This document shows, piece by piece, positions 24,138 to 34,024 of a DNA stretch of 46,104 bases (the stretch's first letter is position 1; every line of letters starts with the position of its first letter). Source of the stretch: an uncultured Lachnospiraceae bacterium (GTDB lineage: Bacteria > Bacillota > Clostridia > Lachnospirales > Lachnospiraceae); assembly GCA_900316395.1 (NCBI GenBank), contig ONCT01000007.1, forward strand, positions 1 through 46,104, given 5' to 3'. Below the pieces are notes generated by a model, which worked only from the letters and a program-made list of their open reading frames with translations, had not been told where the DNA came from and searched no databases. The translations under genes were made by a program, and so were the position numbers.

Positions 24138-25886
24138 CTATTGTCTTACAGTAAACTTTCCAACAATTCCTGATAAGTTATCAGATGATGATTCTACATC
24201 ACCCTGAGTAATCTTAAGGTCCTCAACACTTGTCTGAACTGTCTGAGCTGTAGCTGACAACTGCTCTGATGTAGCAGCATTCTCCTCTGACAATGCAGAT
24301 AGGTTAGATACTGATTCTTCAATCTCACGGCTCTTAGCGTCAAGCTCCTTATTGATCTGCTCTAGCTCATTAATAGCTTCCTCTACGCCGCCAACAGTAT
24401 CAACGATTGCTGTGAAACTCTCCTTAGTATGACCAACTGCATCGTTCTGCTTCTGAACGAATTCCTTAACCACATCAGCCTTGTTAGATGCGTGGTTAGT
24501 CGCTGCTGTAAGCTCTGCAAGAATCTCGTTGATTGTATCAACATTTTTCTTAGAATCATCTGATAAGTTACGAATCTCATCAGCAACAACAGCAAATCCT
24601 TTTCCAGCCTCTCCTGCTCTTGCAGCCTCAATTGAAGCATTAAGTGATAAGAGGTTAGTCTGATCTGCAATTCCAAGAATAAGGTCTGATGCTTCAGAAA
24701 TCTTCTCACCTGATTTCTTAATATCATCAATCGCCTCGAATATAGCATTGAATTCTACATAAGACTTCTCATTAATGTCAGCAAGGCTTTCAACTACCTT
24801 GTTACCTTCCTCAGTTGCATGCTCAATATCTGTACTAGCAACAGATAATGAATTAGCAGACTCAACAGAACGCTCCATAATAGATGACAGCTCTGTCATG
24901 TTCATTGAGATATCTGAAACATCCTGTGCCATAGATGTGGATGCGTTAGCAAGCTCATCTGCGGCTGATGATACATTATCAACTCCAATTCCTGTAGCAT
25001 CTGTCTCTTTAGATACAACGCCACTGGCAGACACAAGGCCATTAGATGTACTCTTAAGAGTATCAACAATACTCTCCAAAGCATCCTGAGTATCGTTAAT
25101 AGCCTTCTTCATCTGACCTAACTCATCCTTAGAATCAACCTTGATTGGTGGTTCAGACAAGTCATAATGCGACAACTTATTAAGTCTGTCAGATACAACT
25201 CTGATACTGTTACCTATTAACTTAGTAACATAAATTGTCCATATTGTCATAAGAATTGCTACAATTGCAAATCCAATAATTACCTTAAGGAGAATTCCGT
25301 TAACACTGCTCTGAAGGAAATCACTTCTTGTATCAGCCCACTTCTCAGCAATATCTGTCATATCATTAATGCAGCCTCTTGCCTCATCGAACTTCTCATT
25401 ATATTGAATGAATACGCTCTCAGGAATAGTGCCTCTAGAGACATCATACATAGCCTCCCACTCTGCAAATGCTTTCTCAAAATGCTCTGCAGATTCTTCA
25501 AATGTCTTGCCATCTTCAGTCTTCTCATTCCAAAGAGTATCATCCTTCTTAGCAATACTTATGGCTTCATCCATTCTTTCCTTAACTTCTGTAACATTAG
25601 AATTATAATCGCCTGTATATTTCTCTCTCAACTCAGGTGTTAAGGCTCCTGGTGAAAATGTTGACATATTAAATAACGACTTAGATGCATCTAAGGCCTG
25701 ATAGAAGTCTCTGTCAGCATTAGACATATTGCTAGTTACCTTGTATAAGCTATCATAGTAAATCTCTTTACTCTGTGTAACAGTACCATTAACTGCAAAA
25801 GCAAAAAACACAAGACAAGCTATCAAAATAATTAATGATGGAAACGTTGCTAATGCAAGTTTTAATTTGATTGAAGCATTCTTCAT
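24138..25886 (-). CDS. Methyl-accepting chemotaxis protein
   Basis: The 582-aa transmembrane chemoreceptor has TM1 at about 10-32, an extracytoplasmic four-helix-bundle-like sensor to about 190, and TM2 near 195-220. A HAMP domain follows ([31 protein letters not shown]), then a long coiled-coil signalling domain with the conserved hairpin tip [37 protein letters not shown]. The tip contacts CheA/CheW. The ligand is unknown. AAAAGGGGGTAC precedes the ATG. It stands alone, convergent with the ABC transporter. Confidence 0.95.
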   Translation of the reverse strand: MKNASIKLKLALATFPSLIILIACLVFFAFAVNGTVTQSKEIYYDSLYKVTSNMSNADRDFYQALDASKSLFNMSTFSPGALTPELREKYTGDYNSNVTEVKERMDEAISIAKKDDTLWNEKTEDGKTFEESAEHFEKAFAEWEAMYDVSRGTIPESVFIQYNEKFDEARGCINDMTDIAEKWADTRSDFLQSSVNGILLKVIIGFAIVAILMTIWTIYVTKLIGNSIRVVSDRLNKLSHYDLSEPPIKVDSKDELGQMKKAINDTQDALESIVDTLKSTSNGLVSASGVVSKETDATGIGVDNVSSAADELANASTSMAQDVSDISMNMTELSSIMERSVESANSLSVASTDIEHATEEGNKVVESLADINEKSYVEFNAIFEAIDDIKKSGEKISEASDLILGIADQTNLLSLNASIEAARAGEAGKGFAVVADEIRNLSDDSKKNVDTINEILAELTAATNHASNKADVVKEFVQKQNDAVGHTKESFTAIVDTVGGVEEAINELEQINKELDAKSREIEESVSNLSALSEENAATSEQLSATAQTVQTSVEDLKITQGDVESSSDNLSGIVGKFTVRQ

Positions 25887-26038
25887 TGTACGAACGTACC
25901 CCCTTTTATTAATATGTTAACATGAGACAAATGTGCGTCTAATTATTCTCACTGCATAATTTTACCATATTTTCTACTTTTTGTATATTACCATTTTCTC
26001 TTCCCAATATATATTACAATGTGGCTCGCACATTTTGG

Positions 26039-26055
26039 TTCGTGCTTCGCACGAA
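26039..26055. repeat. TTC-loop palindrome downstream of tRNA-Pro
   Basis: TTCGTGC-TTC-GCACGAA is a perfect 7-bp palindrome with the same loop as those at 5.1 and 9.36 kb. Other short inverted repeats (GCAGCA...TGCTGC) follow up to the tRNA 3' end. Confidence 0.6.
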
Positions 26056-26101
26056 GGTGCTCGCCGTGCAGCACATCAGCAAAGCCGATATGCTGCATAT
26101 A

Positions 26102-26174
26102 TCGGAATGACAGGATTCGAACCTGCGGCCTCGTGGTCCCGAACCACGCGCGCTACCACCTGCGCTACATCCCG
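26102..26174 (-). tRNA. tRNA-Pro (anticodon CGG)
   Basis: The 73-nt gene folds as a cloverleaf: acceptor CGGGATG/CATTCCG (one G-T wobble), D arm GTAGCGCAGGTGGTAGCGC, anticodon stem CGTGG/CCACG with loop TTCGGGA, and T arm GCAGG-TTCGAAT-CCTGT. CCA is not encoded. The anticodon CGG reads CCG proline codons. It is flanked on both sides by palindromes. Confidence 0.95.
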
Positions 26175-26188
26175 ATATGTAGCATTCT

Positions 26189-26237
26189 CGCCTTGGCGAG
26201 AGTGCTACACGCTGAGGCCCTTTTCGCGAAGCGAAAA
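26189..26237. repeat. Palindromes upstream of tRNA-Pro
   Basis: TCTCGCC-TTG-GGCGAGA (about 26187-26203) and TTTTCGC-GAA-GCGAAAA (26221-26237) are perfect hairpins lying between the carboxylesterase stop codon and tRNA-Pro. They may include the esterase terminator but also match the palindrome family seen elsewhere in the window. Confidence 0.5.
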
Positions 26238-26256
26238 CTACAATGGGCCGAAGCTC

Positions 26257-28086
26257 CTATTTATTCTCTCTCTTAGCCCTTTCATCCCTCTGATACTTGT
26301 CTAATACATCATAGATAGCAAGATTAGGATCTTCCACCATCTGAATATTATTATCAAGATTAATCAGCTTAGTCTGGTCAGCAGTTTTCATTTCCCATCT
26401 AGGAAGGCCTTCGCCGTTAGGGTCACCTGTCTTAACGAAGTTAACCCAATACTGCTGCATAATATCTGATAGCTTATTGTCGCTTTCATCATACAATCCA
26501 GGATGACGCCACAAGTTACCATAAGCATACGGCAACTCACCTGCGTGATAATCAGAGATTATATTATTCTTCTTAGTGAAGTAGTATTCATAGCATGGCT
26601 TACCTTGATTCACCATATAATTGCTCCATAAATAATGCGAATATGAGAACCATGCTGCAGAAAATACTGTATCAAGGGCTCCCTTGGCATCTCCACCCTG
26701 ATCAATTATGAAATACTTATCTCTTTGCGGATATGTCGGCGGAATAACCTGAGCCATTTCCTGAGCATAATCTCCCGCCACCTTACTTAATAGCTCAACA
26801 TAATTGTCCTTAGTAGCTTCATATCCCATCAGGAATACGTCTGCTTCCTTACCATTGAATCCGTTAAGAAGTGCCTTCTCGTGATTAGCTCCTCTCTCAT
26901 AAGTTACATAAGGCATCTCTGTTAATGCATATCCATCTATTGTCATAGCATTCTGCTCTGACTGAGTAGTTACAAGCTTCTTAGCATCAACTTTTCTTAG
27001 GTCTGCAGATGAAGTTGCATTGAATTCATTTCTAACTATATCACCCTGAGCCTTGGCATAGTCATAATCACGATATGTATGATATGGCTCGTATGGCAAT
27101 ATACTACTTGACTCTCCAATGGCATATTGGAACATACCCTCAGTAAGTGGCGATGCACATAAAGCATTTACAGAAGAAGAACCAGCAGACTCACCTGCAA
27201 TTGTAATTCTGTCAGGGTCACCGCCGAAGCTTCCAATATTATCTCTTACCCATTGTAGAGCAGCAATCTGGTCAAGCAAACCATAGTCACCTGTTGTTCC
27301 ATTAGGTGACTCTGCCTTAAGGTCATCTGCTGCATAATATCCAAATACGCCTACACGATATGCGCAGTTAACATAGATAACGCCTCTCTTGGCAAGGTCC
27401 TCTCCTCTATACTCTGTATAAGATGGATGACCAGAATTAAGGGAACCACCATGAATATACATAATAACAGGCAGCTTCTCCCCCTTATATCCCTCTGGGA
27501 CAAATACGTTAAGATACAGGCAATCCTCGCTCATAGCCTCAACGAATTCGTCACCAATCTGCATTTTGTAGTCATTCCATCCTAGTATATGTGTCAGACT
27601 ATCATAGAATGGATTCGATCTAGACTGCATAGCCATTGGTGCGAATTTATCACATGCCCTGACTCCCTGCCATGCCTCAGGCTTCTGTGGCTCCTTGAAT
27701 CTAAGGTCTCCCACAGGAGGCTTCGCAAATGGAATTCCTGCATATACTGCTACAGACTTATCCGCATTATATACTCCCGTAAGGTCACCCTCATTAACAT
27801 GAACAACACTTGTAACCTCAGGATTCTCATTAGCAACTGCACTAACCTGCTTTTCTGGCGGACCAGTAATAACAAGATTAAGTCCAAATAGAACTAAGAA
27901 GCCAACCCAGCATAGTGCCATGATTCCCTTCTTGTTCTTCTCCTTCTTCTTAAGATAGAATCTAAGTGCAATAAAAGCTGCTGCAATTAGGATTCCAATA
28001 ACCCATCCGATTATCATATTCTTAGATAATTCTAAGACAACCAGATATAGTAACGTAAGTATTACTACAACAATTGTAAATGCCAT
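26257..28086 (-). CDS. Membrane-anchored type B carboxylesterase
   Basis: The 609-aa alpha/beta hydrolase begins with two hydrophobic segments (residues 2-20 and 24-42) and a third near 55-75. A large extracytoplasmic catalytic domain follows. The nucleophile Ser lies in TIAGESAGSSS, the oxyanion loop is YIHGGSLNSG, and the catalytic His is in YHAGELPYAYGN, as in carboxylesterase family B. The start of the domain has the family stretch GIPFAKPPVGDLRFKEPQ. Substrate is unknown; esters of plant polysaccharide or xenobiotics are possible. GGGGGAAGG precedes the ATG. Confidence 0.92.
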   Translation of the reverse strand: MAFTIVVVILTLLYLVVLELSKNMIIGWVIGILIAAAFIALRFYLKKKEKNKKGIMALCWVGFLVLFGLNLVITGPPEKQVSAVANENPEVTSVVHVNEGDLTGVYNADKSVAVYAGIPFAKPPVGDLRFKEPQKPEAWQGVRACDKFAPMAMQSRSNPFYDSLTHILGWNDYKMQIGDEFVEAMSEDCLYLNVFVPEGYKGEKLPVIMYIHGGSLNSGHPSYTEYRGEDLAKRGVIYVNCAYRVGVFGYYAADDLKAESPNGTTGDYGLLDQIAALQWVRDNIGSFGGDPDRITIAGESAGSSSVNALCASPLTEGMFQYAIGESSSILPYEPYHTYRDYDYAKAQGDIVRNEFNATSSADLRKVDAKKLVTTQSEQNAMTIDGYALTEMPYVTYERGANHEKALLNGFNGKEADVFLMGYEATKDNYVELLSKVAGDYAQEMAQVIPPTYPQRDKYFIIDQGGDAKGALDTVFSAAWFSYSHYLWSNYMVNQGKPCYEYYFTKKNNIISDYHAGELPYAYGNLWRHPGLYDESDNKLSDIMQQYWVNFVKTGDPNGEGLPRWEMKTADQTKLINLDNNIQMVEDPNLAIYDVLDKYQRDERAKRENK

Positions 28087-28225
28087 TTACCTTCCCCCTT
28101 CTTTGTGTCTCATCAATCTAGTTATTGAATATATTACCCCGAAGACTCATCTGTTGAATCGCCCTTGTCATAATAATATTTTCAATGAGAATTTTACCAT
28201 AATAGAATTACATTGACAATTAAAT

Positions 28226-28290
28226 ATGCCTACAAAAAAGTTCAGTACGCTCATAAGAAAATCGCTAAACTGAACTTATTATGTAGGCAT
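28226..28290 (-). terminator. Intrinsic terminator after the small membrane-protein gene
   Basis: Nested stems ATGCCTACA/TGTAGGCAT and AAGTTCAGT/ACTGAACTT enclose an A/T-rich loop; on the minus strand TTTTTTG follows the inner stem. Confidence 0.8.
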
Positions 28291-28308
28291 TGACTTGAGC
28301 TTGTAAAT

Positions 28309-28953
28309 CTAGTTATCTTTCAGGAATTCTATCGCCTTATCTACATAGCGAAGATAGGCAACGAGTATTACGAATTCGAAAATTCCAGCCGCTACTGAGG
28401 CTATAAGTATTATAGTTTCTGAGAAGAATGCAGCAACATTTATCACAACACTAACACCAATGATTACATACACTAATATCATCATTCTTCTAGATGCATC
28501 TATAAGCTTATCTCCACCAAGATTTCTTGCCAGCCTTCTACACACAACAATTACACATATCATCTGAATCAACTCAATTACATCCTCTGCAAATTCAAGC
28601 CATTCCGTAGCCACTGTAGCTTCCTGGTCTAAGAATGCTACACGAATTGCAATCTGTCCCACTATCATTGCAACCGACAGAAATAATGGTAGCCTGAATA
28701 GCTTAGCATCCTTACTGGCTTTATTAAGACCTACTATGTTAAGTATATCACCACCCACAACAAGTATGTCGCCTATCAGCAGAATAACCACTATAAGTAT
28801 GAGAACCGCTTTACTAACAGAATGAACAAAATTGTTCATATCAACTATGTTAGATGCCACATAGAATATGTTGGCAATAAGCGTTCCTATAATGATAAGT
28901 ATTTCAGCAATATGAAGTTTCTTAATTCCACTTGCGGCGTTAGGATATGTCAT
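28309..28953 (-). CDS. Six-helix membrane protein of unknown function
   Basis: The 214-aa product has about six hydrophobic segments (starting HIAEILIIIGTLIANIFYVASNIV and VLILIVVILLIGDILVVGG) and short charged loops. It ends YLRYVDKAIEFLKDN. I recognise no family. It is preceded by GAGGAGGTAA and lies 41 bp downstream of the double-flavodoxin gene, so the two are probably co-transcribed. Confidence 0.75.
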   Translation of the reverse strand: MTYPNAASGIKKLHIAEILIIIGTLIANIFYVASNIVDMNNFVHSVSKAVLILIVVILLIGDILVVGGDILNIVGLNKASKDAKLFRLPLFLSVAMIVGQIAIRVAFLDQEATVATEWLEFAEDVIELIQMICVIVVCRRLARNLGGDKLIDASRRMMILVYVIIGVSVVINVAAFFSETIILIASVAAGIFEFVILVAYLRYVDKAIEFLKDN

Positions 28954-28994
28954 TTATTTACCTCCTCTATTACACATTTTCCATAATCCGATAA

Positions 28995-30338
28995 TTAATC
29001 CTTATCAAGGACCTTCTTATATATCATCATCATTCCGTCCATCATTGAGACCTTCTTAGACAGCTTCTCGTTATTCATCATAGCTGATACGAGATACATT
29101 CCAAGAACTCTGGCCTTATGCTTTTGCGGAAAGTCATAGAAGCCATTCTCCTTGTAGAATCTGTGATCCTCCTTCATAAGCCCCTGCATCTGATATATAA
29201 GATCTCTGAATATCTTAAGGCCGCCCACACCATAGAAATTCTTAGGCGGATTGTAATTCTTTCTCATGGCATAGTAAATGCTCTTAACCAGCCTGTCTAT
29301 TCCTTCATCAGGGTTAGTCTCGTTAGTTGCCAAACCTGCAAGGAAATTGCCGCCCACCTGAGCCCTTGCTTCGATTATGGTTAGAAGGTTCCTCTCAACT
29401 GTCAGATTACCATCCACCATATAACCAACCGGCTTACCCATAGTCACTGTTCTGTGGCCGTTGCAGAATTGTCTGTCGTCGAATAATTTGAAGCGATATC
29501 CCATAGAGTGATCCTTTATGGAAAATGCGAATACAACAGCGTCTGCATCATTAATATTGCTTCTTAGGAAATCATCGAAGCCATCCTTATATATACACTT
29601 GCCGTCTGTCGCGCAGTTAAAGCAGCCTAAGCAGCCCCCTATAAATGGGAACTCTCTTATGTTAATTACATTTACTTCTCCAGGATATCTGTTGACAAAC
29701 CTCTTAATCATAGTGTCCAAATTATGGTACACCTTATTATCTGTATCAATATCAGTCACAAGAGCAATCTTCTTATTAGTCTTAGTAGAAGAATTCTTAG
29801 GAAGTGATGCAGCGCATGGCTTTATGTCCATAGGTGGCACCATAAAAGCATTTTCTGCAAAACCATTCTTAACATTCCACAATACATAGTTGAAGAAATC
29901 TAGTGCTTCCTTCCTGCCCTTCTTACTTAACAAGTCCTCCATGTCAGCAGACAGCCCCTTAATATAATTCATCTTAAGGTCAGCGCAGTTCTCCTCAATG
30001 AAGCGGTGTGCAGTTATGTCGTAGAAATGCTTAGAGGTTGTGATTTGTGTTGCACATTTTCCGGATAAATCCACCCCATCTTCCTTAGTAAGCTCGATGA
30101 AACGATGTAGCTGTGACGGCACAATAAATGTATATACGGGATAGCAGAACACAATAAGCTCTGACCACTCAAGGTCAGCCTTGGACTCGCTAAAGTCCTT
30201 CTCAATACTTCTAATCCTGCTTCCCACATTAATTGTCTTGTATAGATGCTCAGGGAATTTGCGCTTAAGATACTCCACATGTTGGTATGTTATGCTGTTC
30301 TCACCCTTTGGCGAACCATTCAAAATAAGAATATTCAT
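28995..30338 (-). CDS. Tandem flavodoxin-fold NAD(P)H-dependent FMN reductase-like protein
   Basis: The 447-aa protein holds two FMN_red-type flavodoxin domains. The first (1 to about 180) starts MNILILNGSPKGENS with WSELIVFCYPVYTFIVPS as the second flavin loop. The second (about 190-350) has GGCLGCFNCATDGKCIYKDGFDDFL, like iron-sulfur flavoproteins, and DAVVFAFSIKDHSMGYRFK. A helical C-terminal extension follows. The role is probably flavin-dependent electron transfer or oxidative stress, which is inferred. ATG 30338 has GAGGAGG; the frame is open to 30353. It diverges from the MFS carrier gene. Confidence 0.82.
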   Translation of the reverse strand: MNILILNGSPKGENSITYQHVEYLKRKFPEHLYKTINVGSRIRSIEKDFSESKADLEWSELIVFCYPVYTFIVPSQLHRFIELTKEDGVDLSGKCATQITTSKHFYDITAHRFIEENCADLKMNYIKGLSADMEDLLSKKGRKEALDFFNYVLWNVKNGFAENAFMVPPMDIKPCAASLPKNSSTKTNKKIALVTDIDTDNKVYHNLDTMIKRFVNRYPGEVNVINIREFPFIGGCLGCFNCATDGKCIYKDGFDDFLRSNINDADAVVFAFSIKDHSMGYRFKLFDDRQFCNGHRTVTMGKPVGYMVDGNLTVERNLLTIIEARAQVGGNFLAGLATNETNPDEGIDRLVKSIYYAMRKNYNPPKNFYGVGGLKIFRDLIYQMQGLMKEDHRFYKENGFYDFPQKHKARVLGMYLVSAMMNNEKLSKKVSMMDGMMMIYKKVLDKD

Positions 30339-30511
30339 AATTAGCCTCCTCAATACTAAATTATGATATGTCCGAATGATTAGTAAATAATTTCATATTA
30401 TATTATCTTCGAGTAGTTTTTTTAGACATATTTATAGACTCATTTAGTATAACATATATTACATAAGTAAGTAATATTCTATTCAATGGATTAACGGAGG
30501 TCTCTTCTAAG

Positions 30512-31717
30512 ATGAATAACAAATGGATTCGAGCTGCAATTCCAGCACTACTCATTCACTGCTCTATAGGTACTGTGTATTGTTGGAGTACTTTCAAGGA
30601 GTCAATTGCGCAGCAGATTGGCATGTCCACATTTTCGGTGGGATGGGCATTCTCACTTGCAATATTCTTCTTAGGAATGTCGGCGGCTTTCGCTGGTCAT
30701 CTAGTAGAAATTGATATTCATAAATCATCATTAGTATCATGCATCTGCTTCACAGTAGGAATGTTGGGAACTGGTCTTACAATTAAGTATTGTACCGGAG
30801 TTCTGGCCCTGGTGTTAATCTACTTATTCTACGGAGTAATAATGGGAATCGGACTTGGAATCGGTTATCTGACACCTGTTAAGACGCTTATGCTGTGGTT
30901 TAAGAATAACAAAGGTCTTGCCACAGGAATCTCCATTATGGGATTCGGTCTTGCTAAAGCAATCGCAACTCCTGTTATGGAGCTTCTTCAGACAACATAT
31001 AATATAGAGACAATGTTCATCGTGTTGGGCTTCGTGTATTTTGTCATGATGTTCGTTGGACATTTGTTATTAAAAAAGCCGGAGGGCTGGGTGGAATCAA
31101 AGGAAGATTCAAGCTCATTCAAGCCTATTACAATGTTCAAGAACAAGACATTCGTGGGCATCTGGCTTATGTTCTATCTAAATATACATTGTGGTTTAAT
31201 GCTTATTACGTATGAGAAGCAATTCTTAAATAACAAATTCGCAGGAATGGAAATTCTAATGCTATTAATTAGCGTTGTACCATCTGTAACTGCACTGTGT
31301 AATGCACTTGGTAGAATTGGATATTCCACATTATCAGACAGGCTTAAGGACAGAACAACAATCTATCAGATTATCTTCATCTCCTGTGCTGTAATATGTG
31401 GTCTTGCAGTTCCATTTGACTACGGTGCAGTGATTATTATAATGCTTATGGTTGTTAACTTGGGATATGGTGGTGGATTCTCTACCCTGCCAGCGCTATT
31501 AGATTCTAAGTTCGGAATGAACAACATTAGTAAGATTCATGGTCTTGCCTTGTCAGCCTGGGCTATTGCTGGACTGACTGGAAACAACTTGTCAGAGATA
31601 ATTCTTAAGAATAGCGACAATAATTACAACTATATTGTATTTACTGCATTTATCTTGTATATTGTGGCGCTTGTTATATGCTTGACATTAGTTAAGAGTA
31701 GGAAGAAGGCTGCTTAG
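30512..31717 (+). CDS. MFS transporter, OxlT (oxalate/formate antiporter)-like
   Basis: The 401-aa protein has 12 predicted membrane helices. The N-terminal motif HCSIGTVYCWSTFKESI and the loop MLWFKNNKGLATGISIMGFGLAKA are typical of the OxlT branch of the major facilitator superfamily, whose members exchange small organic acids. The actual substrate is not known. CGGAGGT lies 9 nt before the ATG. It converges with the PfkB gene and diverges from the double-flavodoxin gene. Confidence 0.88.
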   Translation: MNNKWIRAAIPALLIHCSIGTVYCWSTFKESIAQQIGMSTFSVGWAFSLAIFFLGMSAAFAGHLVEIDIHKSSLVSCICFTVGMLGTGLTIKYCTGVLALVLIYLFYGVIMGIGLGIGYLTPVKTLMLWFKNNKGLATGISIMGFGLAKAIATPVMELLQTTYNIETMFIVLGFVYFVMMFVGHLLLKKPEGWVESKEDSSSFKPITMFKNKTFVGIWLMFYLNIHCGLMLITYEKQFLNNKFAGMEILMLLISVVPSVTALCNALGRIGYSTLSDRLKDRTTIYQIIFISCAVICGLAVPFDYGAVIIIMLMVVNLGYGGGFSTLPALLDSKFGMNNISKIHGLALSAWAIAGLTGNNLSEIILKNSDNNYNYIVFTAFILYIVALVICLTLVKSRKKAA

Positions 31718-31737
31718 GTGTCTTATTTTCAAACCCT

Positions 31738-32565
31738 TTATCCACGCACATAGTTAGTGGCGTGGATTGAAGCTTCAGTTAACGCCTCAACATAGCTTCT
31801 CTTCTCATGATAATAGAAATAGCAAAACGCTCCATGGAACACATCTCCTGCCCCAGAGCTGTTACAATTATCTATCTTTTCTACTGGAATTTCACCTTCA
31901 TCATCTACTGTCTTATATAGTATGGAATCGCCATCCCTTGTCACTGCAACATTTTCAATATTGTAGGACTGACCTAGTGCAAATATGTCATCTTCGGCAG
32001 GCGACTTAAAGCAGGCTGAAGATATTGCAGTATCTGCATACTTAAGCGCCGGCTCAATGTTCTTCTTCCAGTTGCCACAGTCTAGAACAAGGGGGATATT
32101 CTCGCCGCTGAGGGCATCCACAATCTCAGGTGTAAGATTGATGAGATTACAATCGTAGAGGCAATAATCATAATCGTCAGTAATAACCTGTGGGTCAAAC
32201 GCTCCTGCCTCCAAATGATTGATACCACTTATAATGGTGCGGCTCGCCTCATCCTCCCTAATATACACACAGGAAATGTTAGGATTATCCACCTTACCAA
32301 TTCCCAAATCATAGACCTTCACATTTGCCGCCTCTATCTGAGCCCTGATAGACTGTGCGAAGGGCGAATCACCAATGCATGTAATTAGAGTGGCATCTCC
32401 ACCAAGCTCAGCGCAGGACATGGCTGCCTTTGCCGCTGGACCACCTATTTTCATTTCAAAATCATTGATGATTACCTTCTCATTATCATTTGGTAAAGGC
32501 TTATTAGAATTATATACAATATCTACACTTGTTATGCCTATGAATAGGCCCCTAATATTACTCAT
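31738..32565 (-). CDS. PfkB-family sugar/nucleoside kinase
   Basis: The 275-aa ribokinase-type protein has N-terminal FIGITSVDIVY, the substrate region MKIGGPAAKAAMSCAELGG, and the C-terminal PfkB signature with catalytic Asp and anion hole, DNCNSSGAGDVFHGAF. ATP-site stretch NVAVTRDGDSILY is present. It is slightly shorter than typical (about 300 aa). The sugar substrate is not readable. It is 18 bp after the flavodoxin gene; a weak ribosome site (GGCGG) precedes the ATG. Confidence 0.88.
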   Translation of the reverse strand: MSNIRGLFIGITSVDIVYNSNKPLPNDNEKVIINDFEMKIGGPAAKAAMSCAELGGDATLITCIGDSPFAQSIRAQIEAANVKVYDLGIGKVDNPNISCVYIREDEASRTIISGINHLEAGAFDPQVITDDYDYCLYDCNLINLTPEIVDALSGENIPLVLDCGNWKKNIEPALKYADTAISSACFKSPAEDDIFALGQSYNIENVAVTRDGDSILYKTVDDEGEIPVEKIDNCNSSGAGDVFHGAFCYFYYHEKRSYVEALTEASIHATNYVRG

Positions 32566-32582
32566 CGATTCTTATATACCGC

Positions 32583-33020
32583 CTATAACTCACTTGCACT
32601 TCTAACTAGCTTTGCATCTACAGATGCAGCACCACTAACGTATTTCTGGAGTTTGTCTGCTGTCTTACCAATGCCGCTTCCACCTGAAGTTGCAAATGCA
32701 TGAATTGTAATTCCGCTCCAGTCATAATCCTTGCAGAATGTATACACAACTCTAGGCGCCTGACCATACCATATAGGGAATCCAATATACACCGTATCGT
32801 ACTGCGTTAGGTCATCAATCTTATCTGCAACAGGCACATCCTTGCCGCCCATCTGCTCCCTATTACATCTTGATACCGGATTCTTCCAATTAATATCAGA
32901 CTTTGTGTAAGGTTCTACTGGAGCAATCTCGAAAATGTCTGCTCCAATCCTTTCTGCGAATTCCTTTGCAACCTTCGCTGTTGTGCCTTCTGCACTAAAA
33001 AATGTTACTAATGTACTCAT
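32583..33020 (-). CDS. Flavodoxin-like protein
   Basis: The 145-aa single-domain flavodoxin has the phosphate loop FSAEGTTAKVA (8-18), the flavin-stacking loop YIGFPIWYGQAPRVV (about 83-97) and FATSGGSGIGKT. This is the short flavodoxin_4 type common in gut Firmicutes. It would carry electrons or act as a quinone/azo reductase-like protein. GAAAGGAAAG precedes the ATG. Confidence 0.9.
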   Translation of the reverse strand: MSTLVTFFSAEGTTAKVAKEFAERIGADIFEIAPVEPYTKSDINWKNPVSRCNREQMGGKDVPVADKIDDLTQYDTVYIGFPIWYGQAPRVVYTFCKDYDWSGITIHAFATSGGSGIGKTADKLQKYVSGAASVDAKLVRSASEL

Positions 33021-33047
33021 AGTTCTTTCCTTTCTTCTAAAGCATTG

Positions 33048-33332
33048 TCAATCAGAATATTTTTCTGTTTGAGTACTTTTGTTTATCTCATCAAAAAACG
33101 ATTTATATCTATATGCTGTGCGTCTGCTAATTGTACCTTCATCTACTATTTCGCTAATAGTCATTCCCTTTTCATATTTTATTGCAAAATCATTGTATGA
33201 ATTCATCCACTTTTCATTATGCTTTTTTCTGCCAGCATTTTTCTTTTTTTTGTAATACTCTAATTCTGTTCGTAATCTTTTATTCTCAGTCTCTAATTCC
33301 TTTATCCTATCTAATGCTGTCTCTAGATTCAT
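33048..33332 (-). CDS. Coiled-coil plus helix-turn-helix protein
   Basis: The 94-aa protein starts MNLETALDRIKELETENKRLRTELEYY, a leucine-zipper-like coiled coil. A basic GRKKHNEKW segment follows, then a C-terminal helix-turn-helix resembling resolvase/transposase HTH domains (GMTISEIVDEGTISRRTAYRYKSFF). It may be a small DNA-binding regulator or a remnant of a mobile element protein. The frame is open to 33362; ATG 33332 after GGGGAAC is preferred. It is more AT-rich than the neighbouring housekeeping genes. Confidence 0.6.
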   Translation of the reverse strand: MNLETALDRIKELETENKRLRTELEYYKKKKNAGRKKHNEKWMNSYNDFAIKYEKGMTISEIVDEGTISRRTAYRYKSFFDEINKSTQTEKYSD

Positions 33333-33434
33333 TTTTGTTCCCCAATCACAATATAAGAGCAAATATTTATTGACTTAATTAGTAACACCATCTATAATCA
33401 ATTATAAGAAATGGGTTTTTTGTCTGGTAGGCTT

Positions 33435-33971
33435 TTAGCTGAAAGAGGTGCTCGTTTCTTTTTTTATATCAATTATATCATACAAATACATTTTCTTATT
33501 ATATGCACACCTTATTAACATTGAAGCATGATAAATATTATACCTTTTCACTTCATCCTCAACCCCATAAACTGGAATAGCAAATCTTGAATCAAACCTA
33601 TACCATCCATATTTTGCATTTCTTTTATGCTTATCAGTTTTATTTTCTCTAAAATGTTTCCCATGAGCAATTTCTAGCAACTCTGGTAATCCTTGTGATG
33701 CATTTGCCTTTGCTTTAGCATTAGCACCTCTTAAACTCGCTGTATAATTTGAGCCTGTGTATTCATTAGGCAAATCTGAACCAATATAAACAATATCACT
33801 TGTTTCATCTATAATATAGCTACTTCCAACAAATTCCTTGATATATTCCTTCACTTCATTCCATTTTATTCTTCTCTTTCCTTTAAATCGAATATCATCT
33901 ATTATAACAATACGCTTTCCATCAGAACACTTTTTTACGGACACATTTCTTGAACTATTGTTTATTGCCAT
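33435..33971 (-). CDS. Unknown protein, possible BECR-fold (phage/ICE polyvalent) nuclease domain
   Basis: The 178-aa soluble protein has no signal peptide. The C-terminal half (NAKYGWYRFDSRFAIPVYG..., RYNIYHASMLIRCAYNKKMYLYDIIDIKKETS) resembles, by eye, barnase-EndoU-ColicinE5/D-RelE type domains found at the ends of large phage and ICE proteins. It includes a His (HGKHF near 104) and the terminal YDIIDIKK strand. This is a weak, pattern-based suggestion. It has its own promoter (34025-34053) and lies 102 bp from the HTH gene. Confidence 0.6.
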   Translation of the reverse strand: MAINNSSRNVSVKKCSDGKRIVIIDDIRFKGKRRIKWNEVKEYIKEFVGSSYIIDETSDIVYIGSDLPNEYTGSNYTASLRGANAKAKANASQGLPELLEIAHGKHFRENKTDKHKRNAKYGWYRFDSRFAIPVYGVEDEVKRYNIYHASMLIRCAYNKKMYLYDIIDIKKETSTSFS

Positions 33972-34024
33972 AAAGTTCTTTCCTTTTTCTCGAATTTATA
34001 TAATGCCAATTTATTTATGACACA

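Noticed and set aside
33048..33332. Transposase or resolvase gene
   Set aside because: Only a short coiled coil and HTH are present; no catalytic serine or DDE domain and no insertion-sequence ends are seen.
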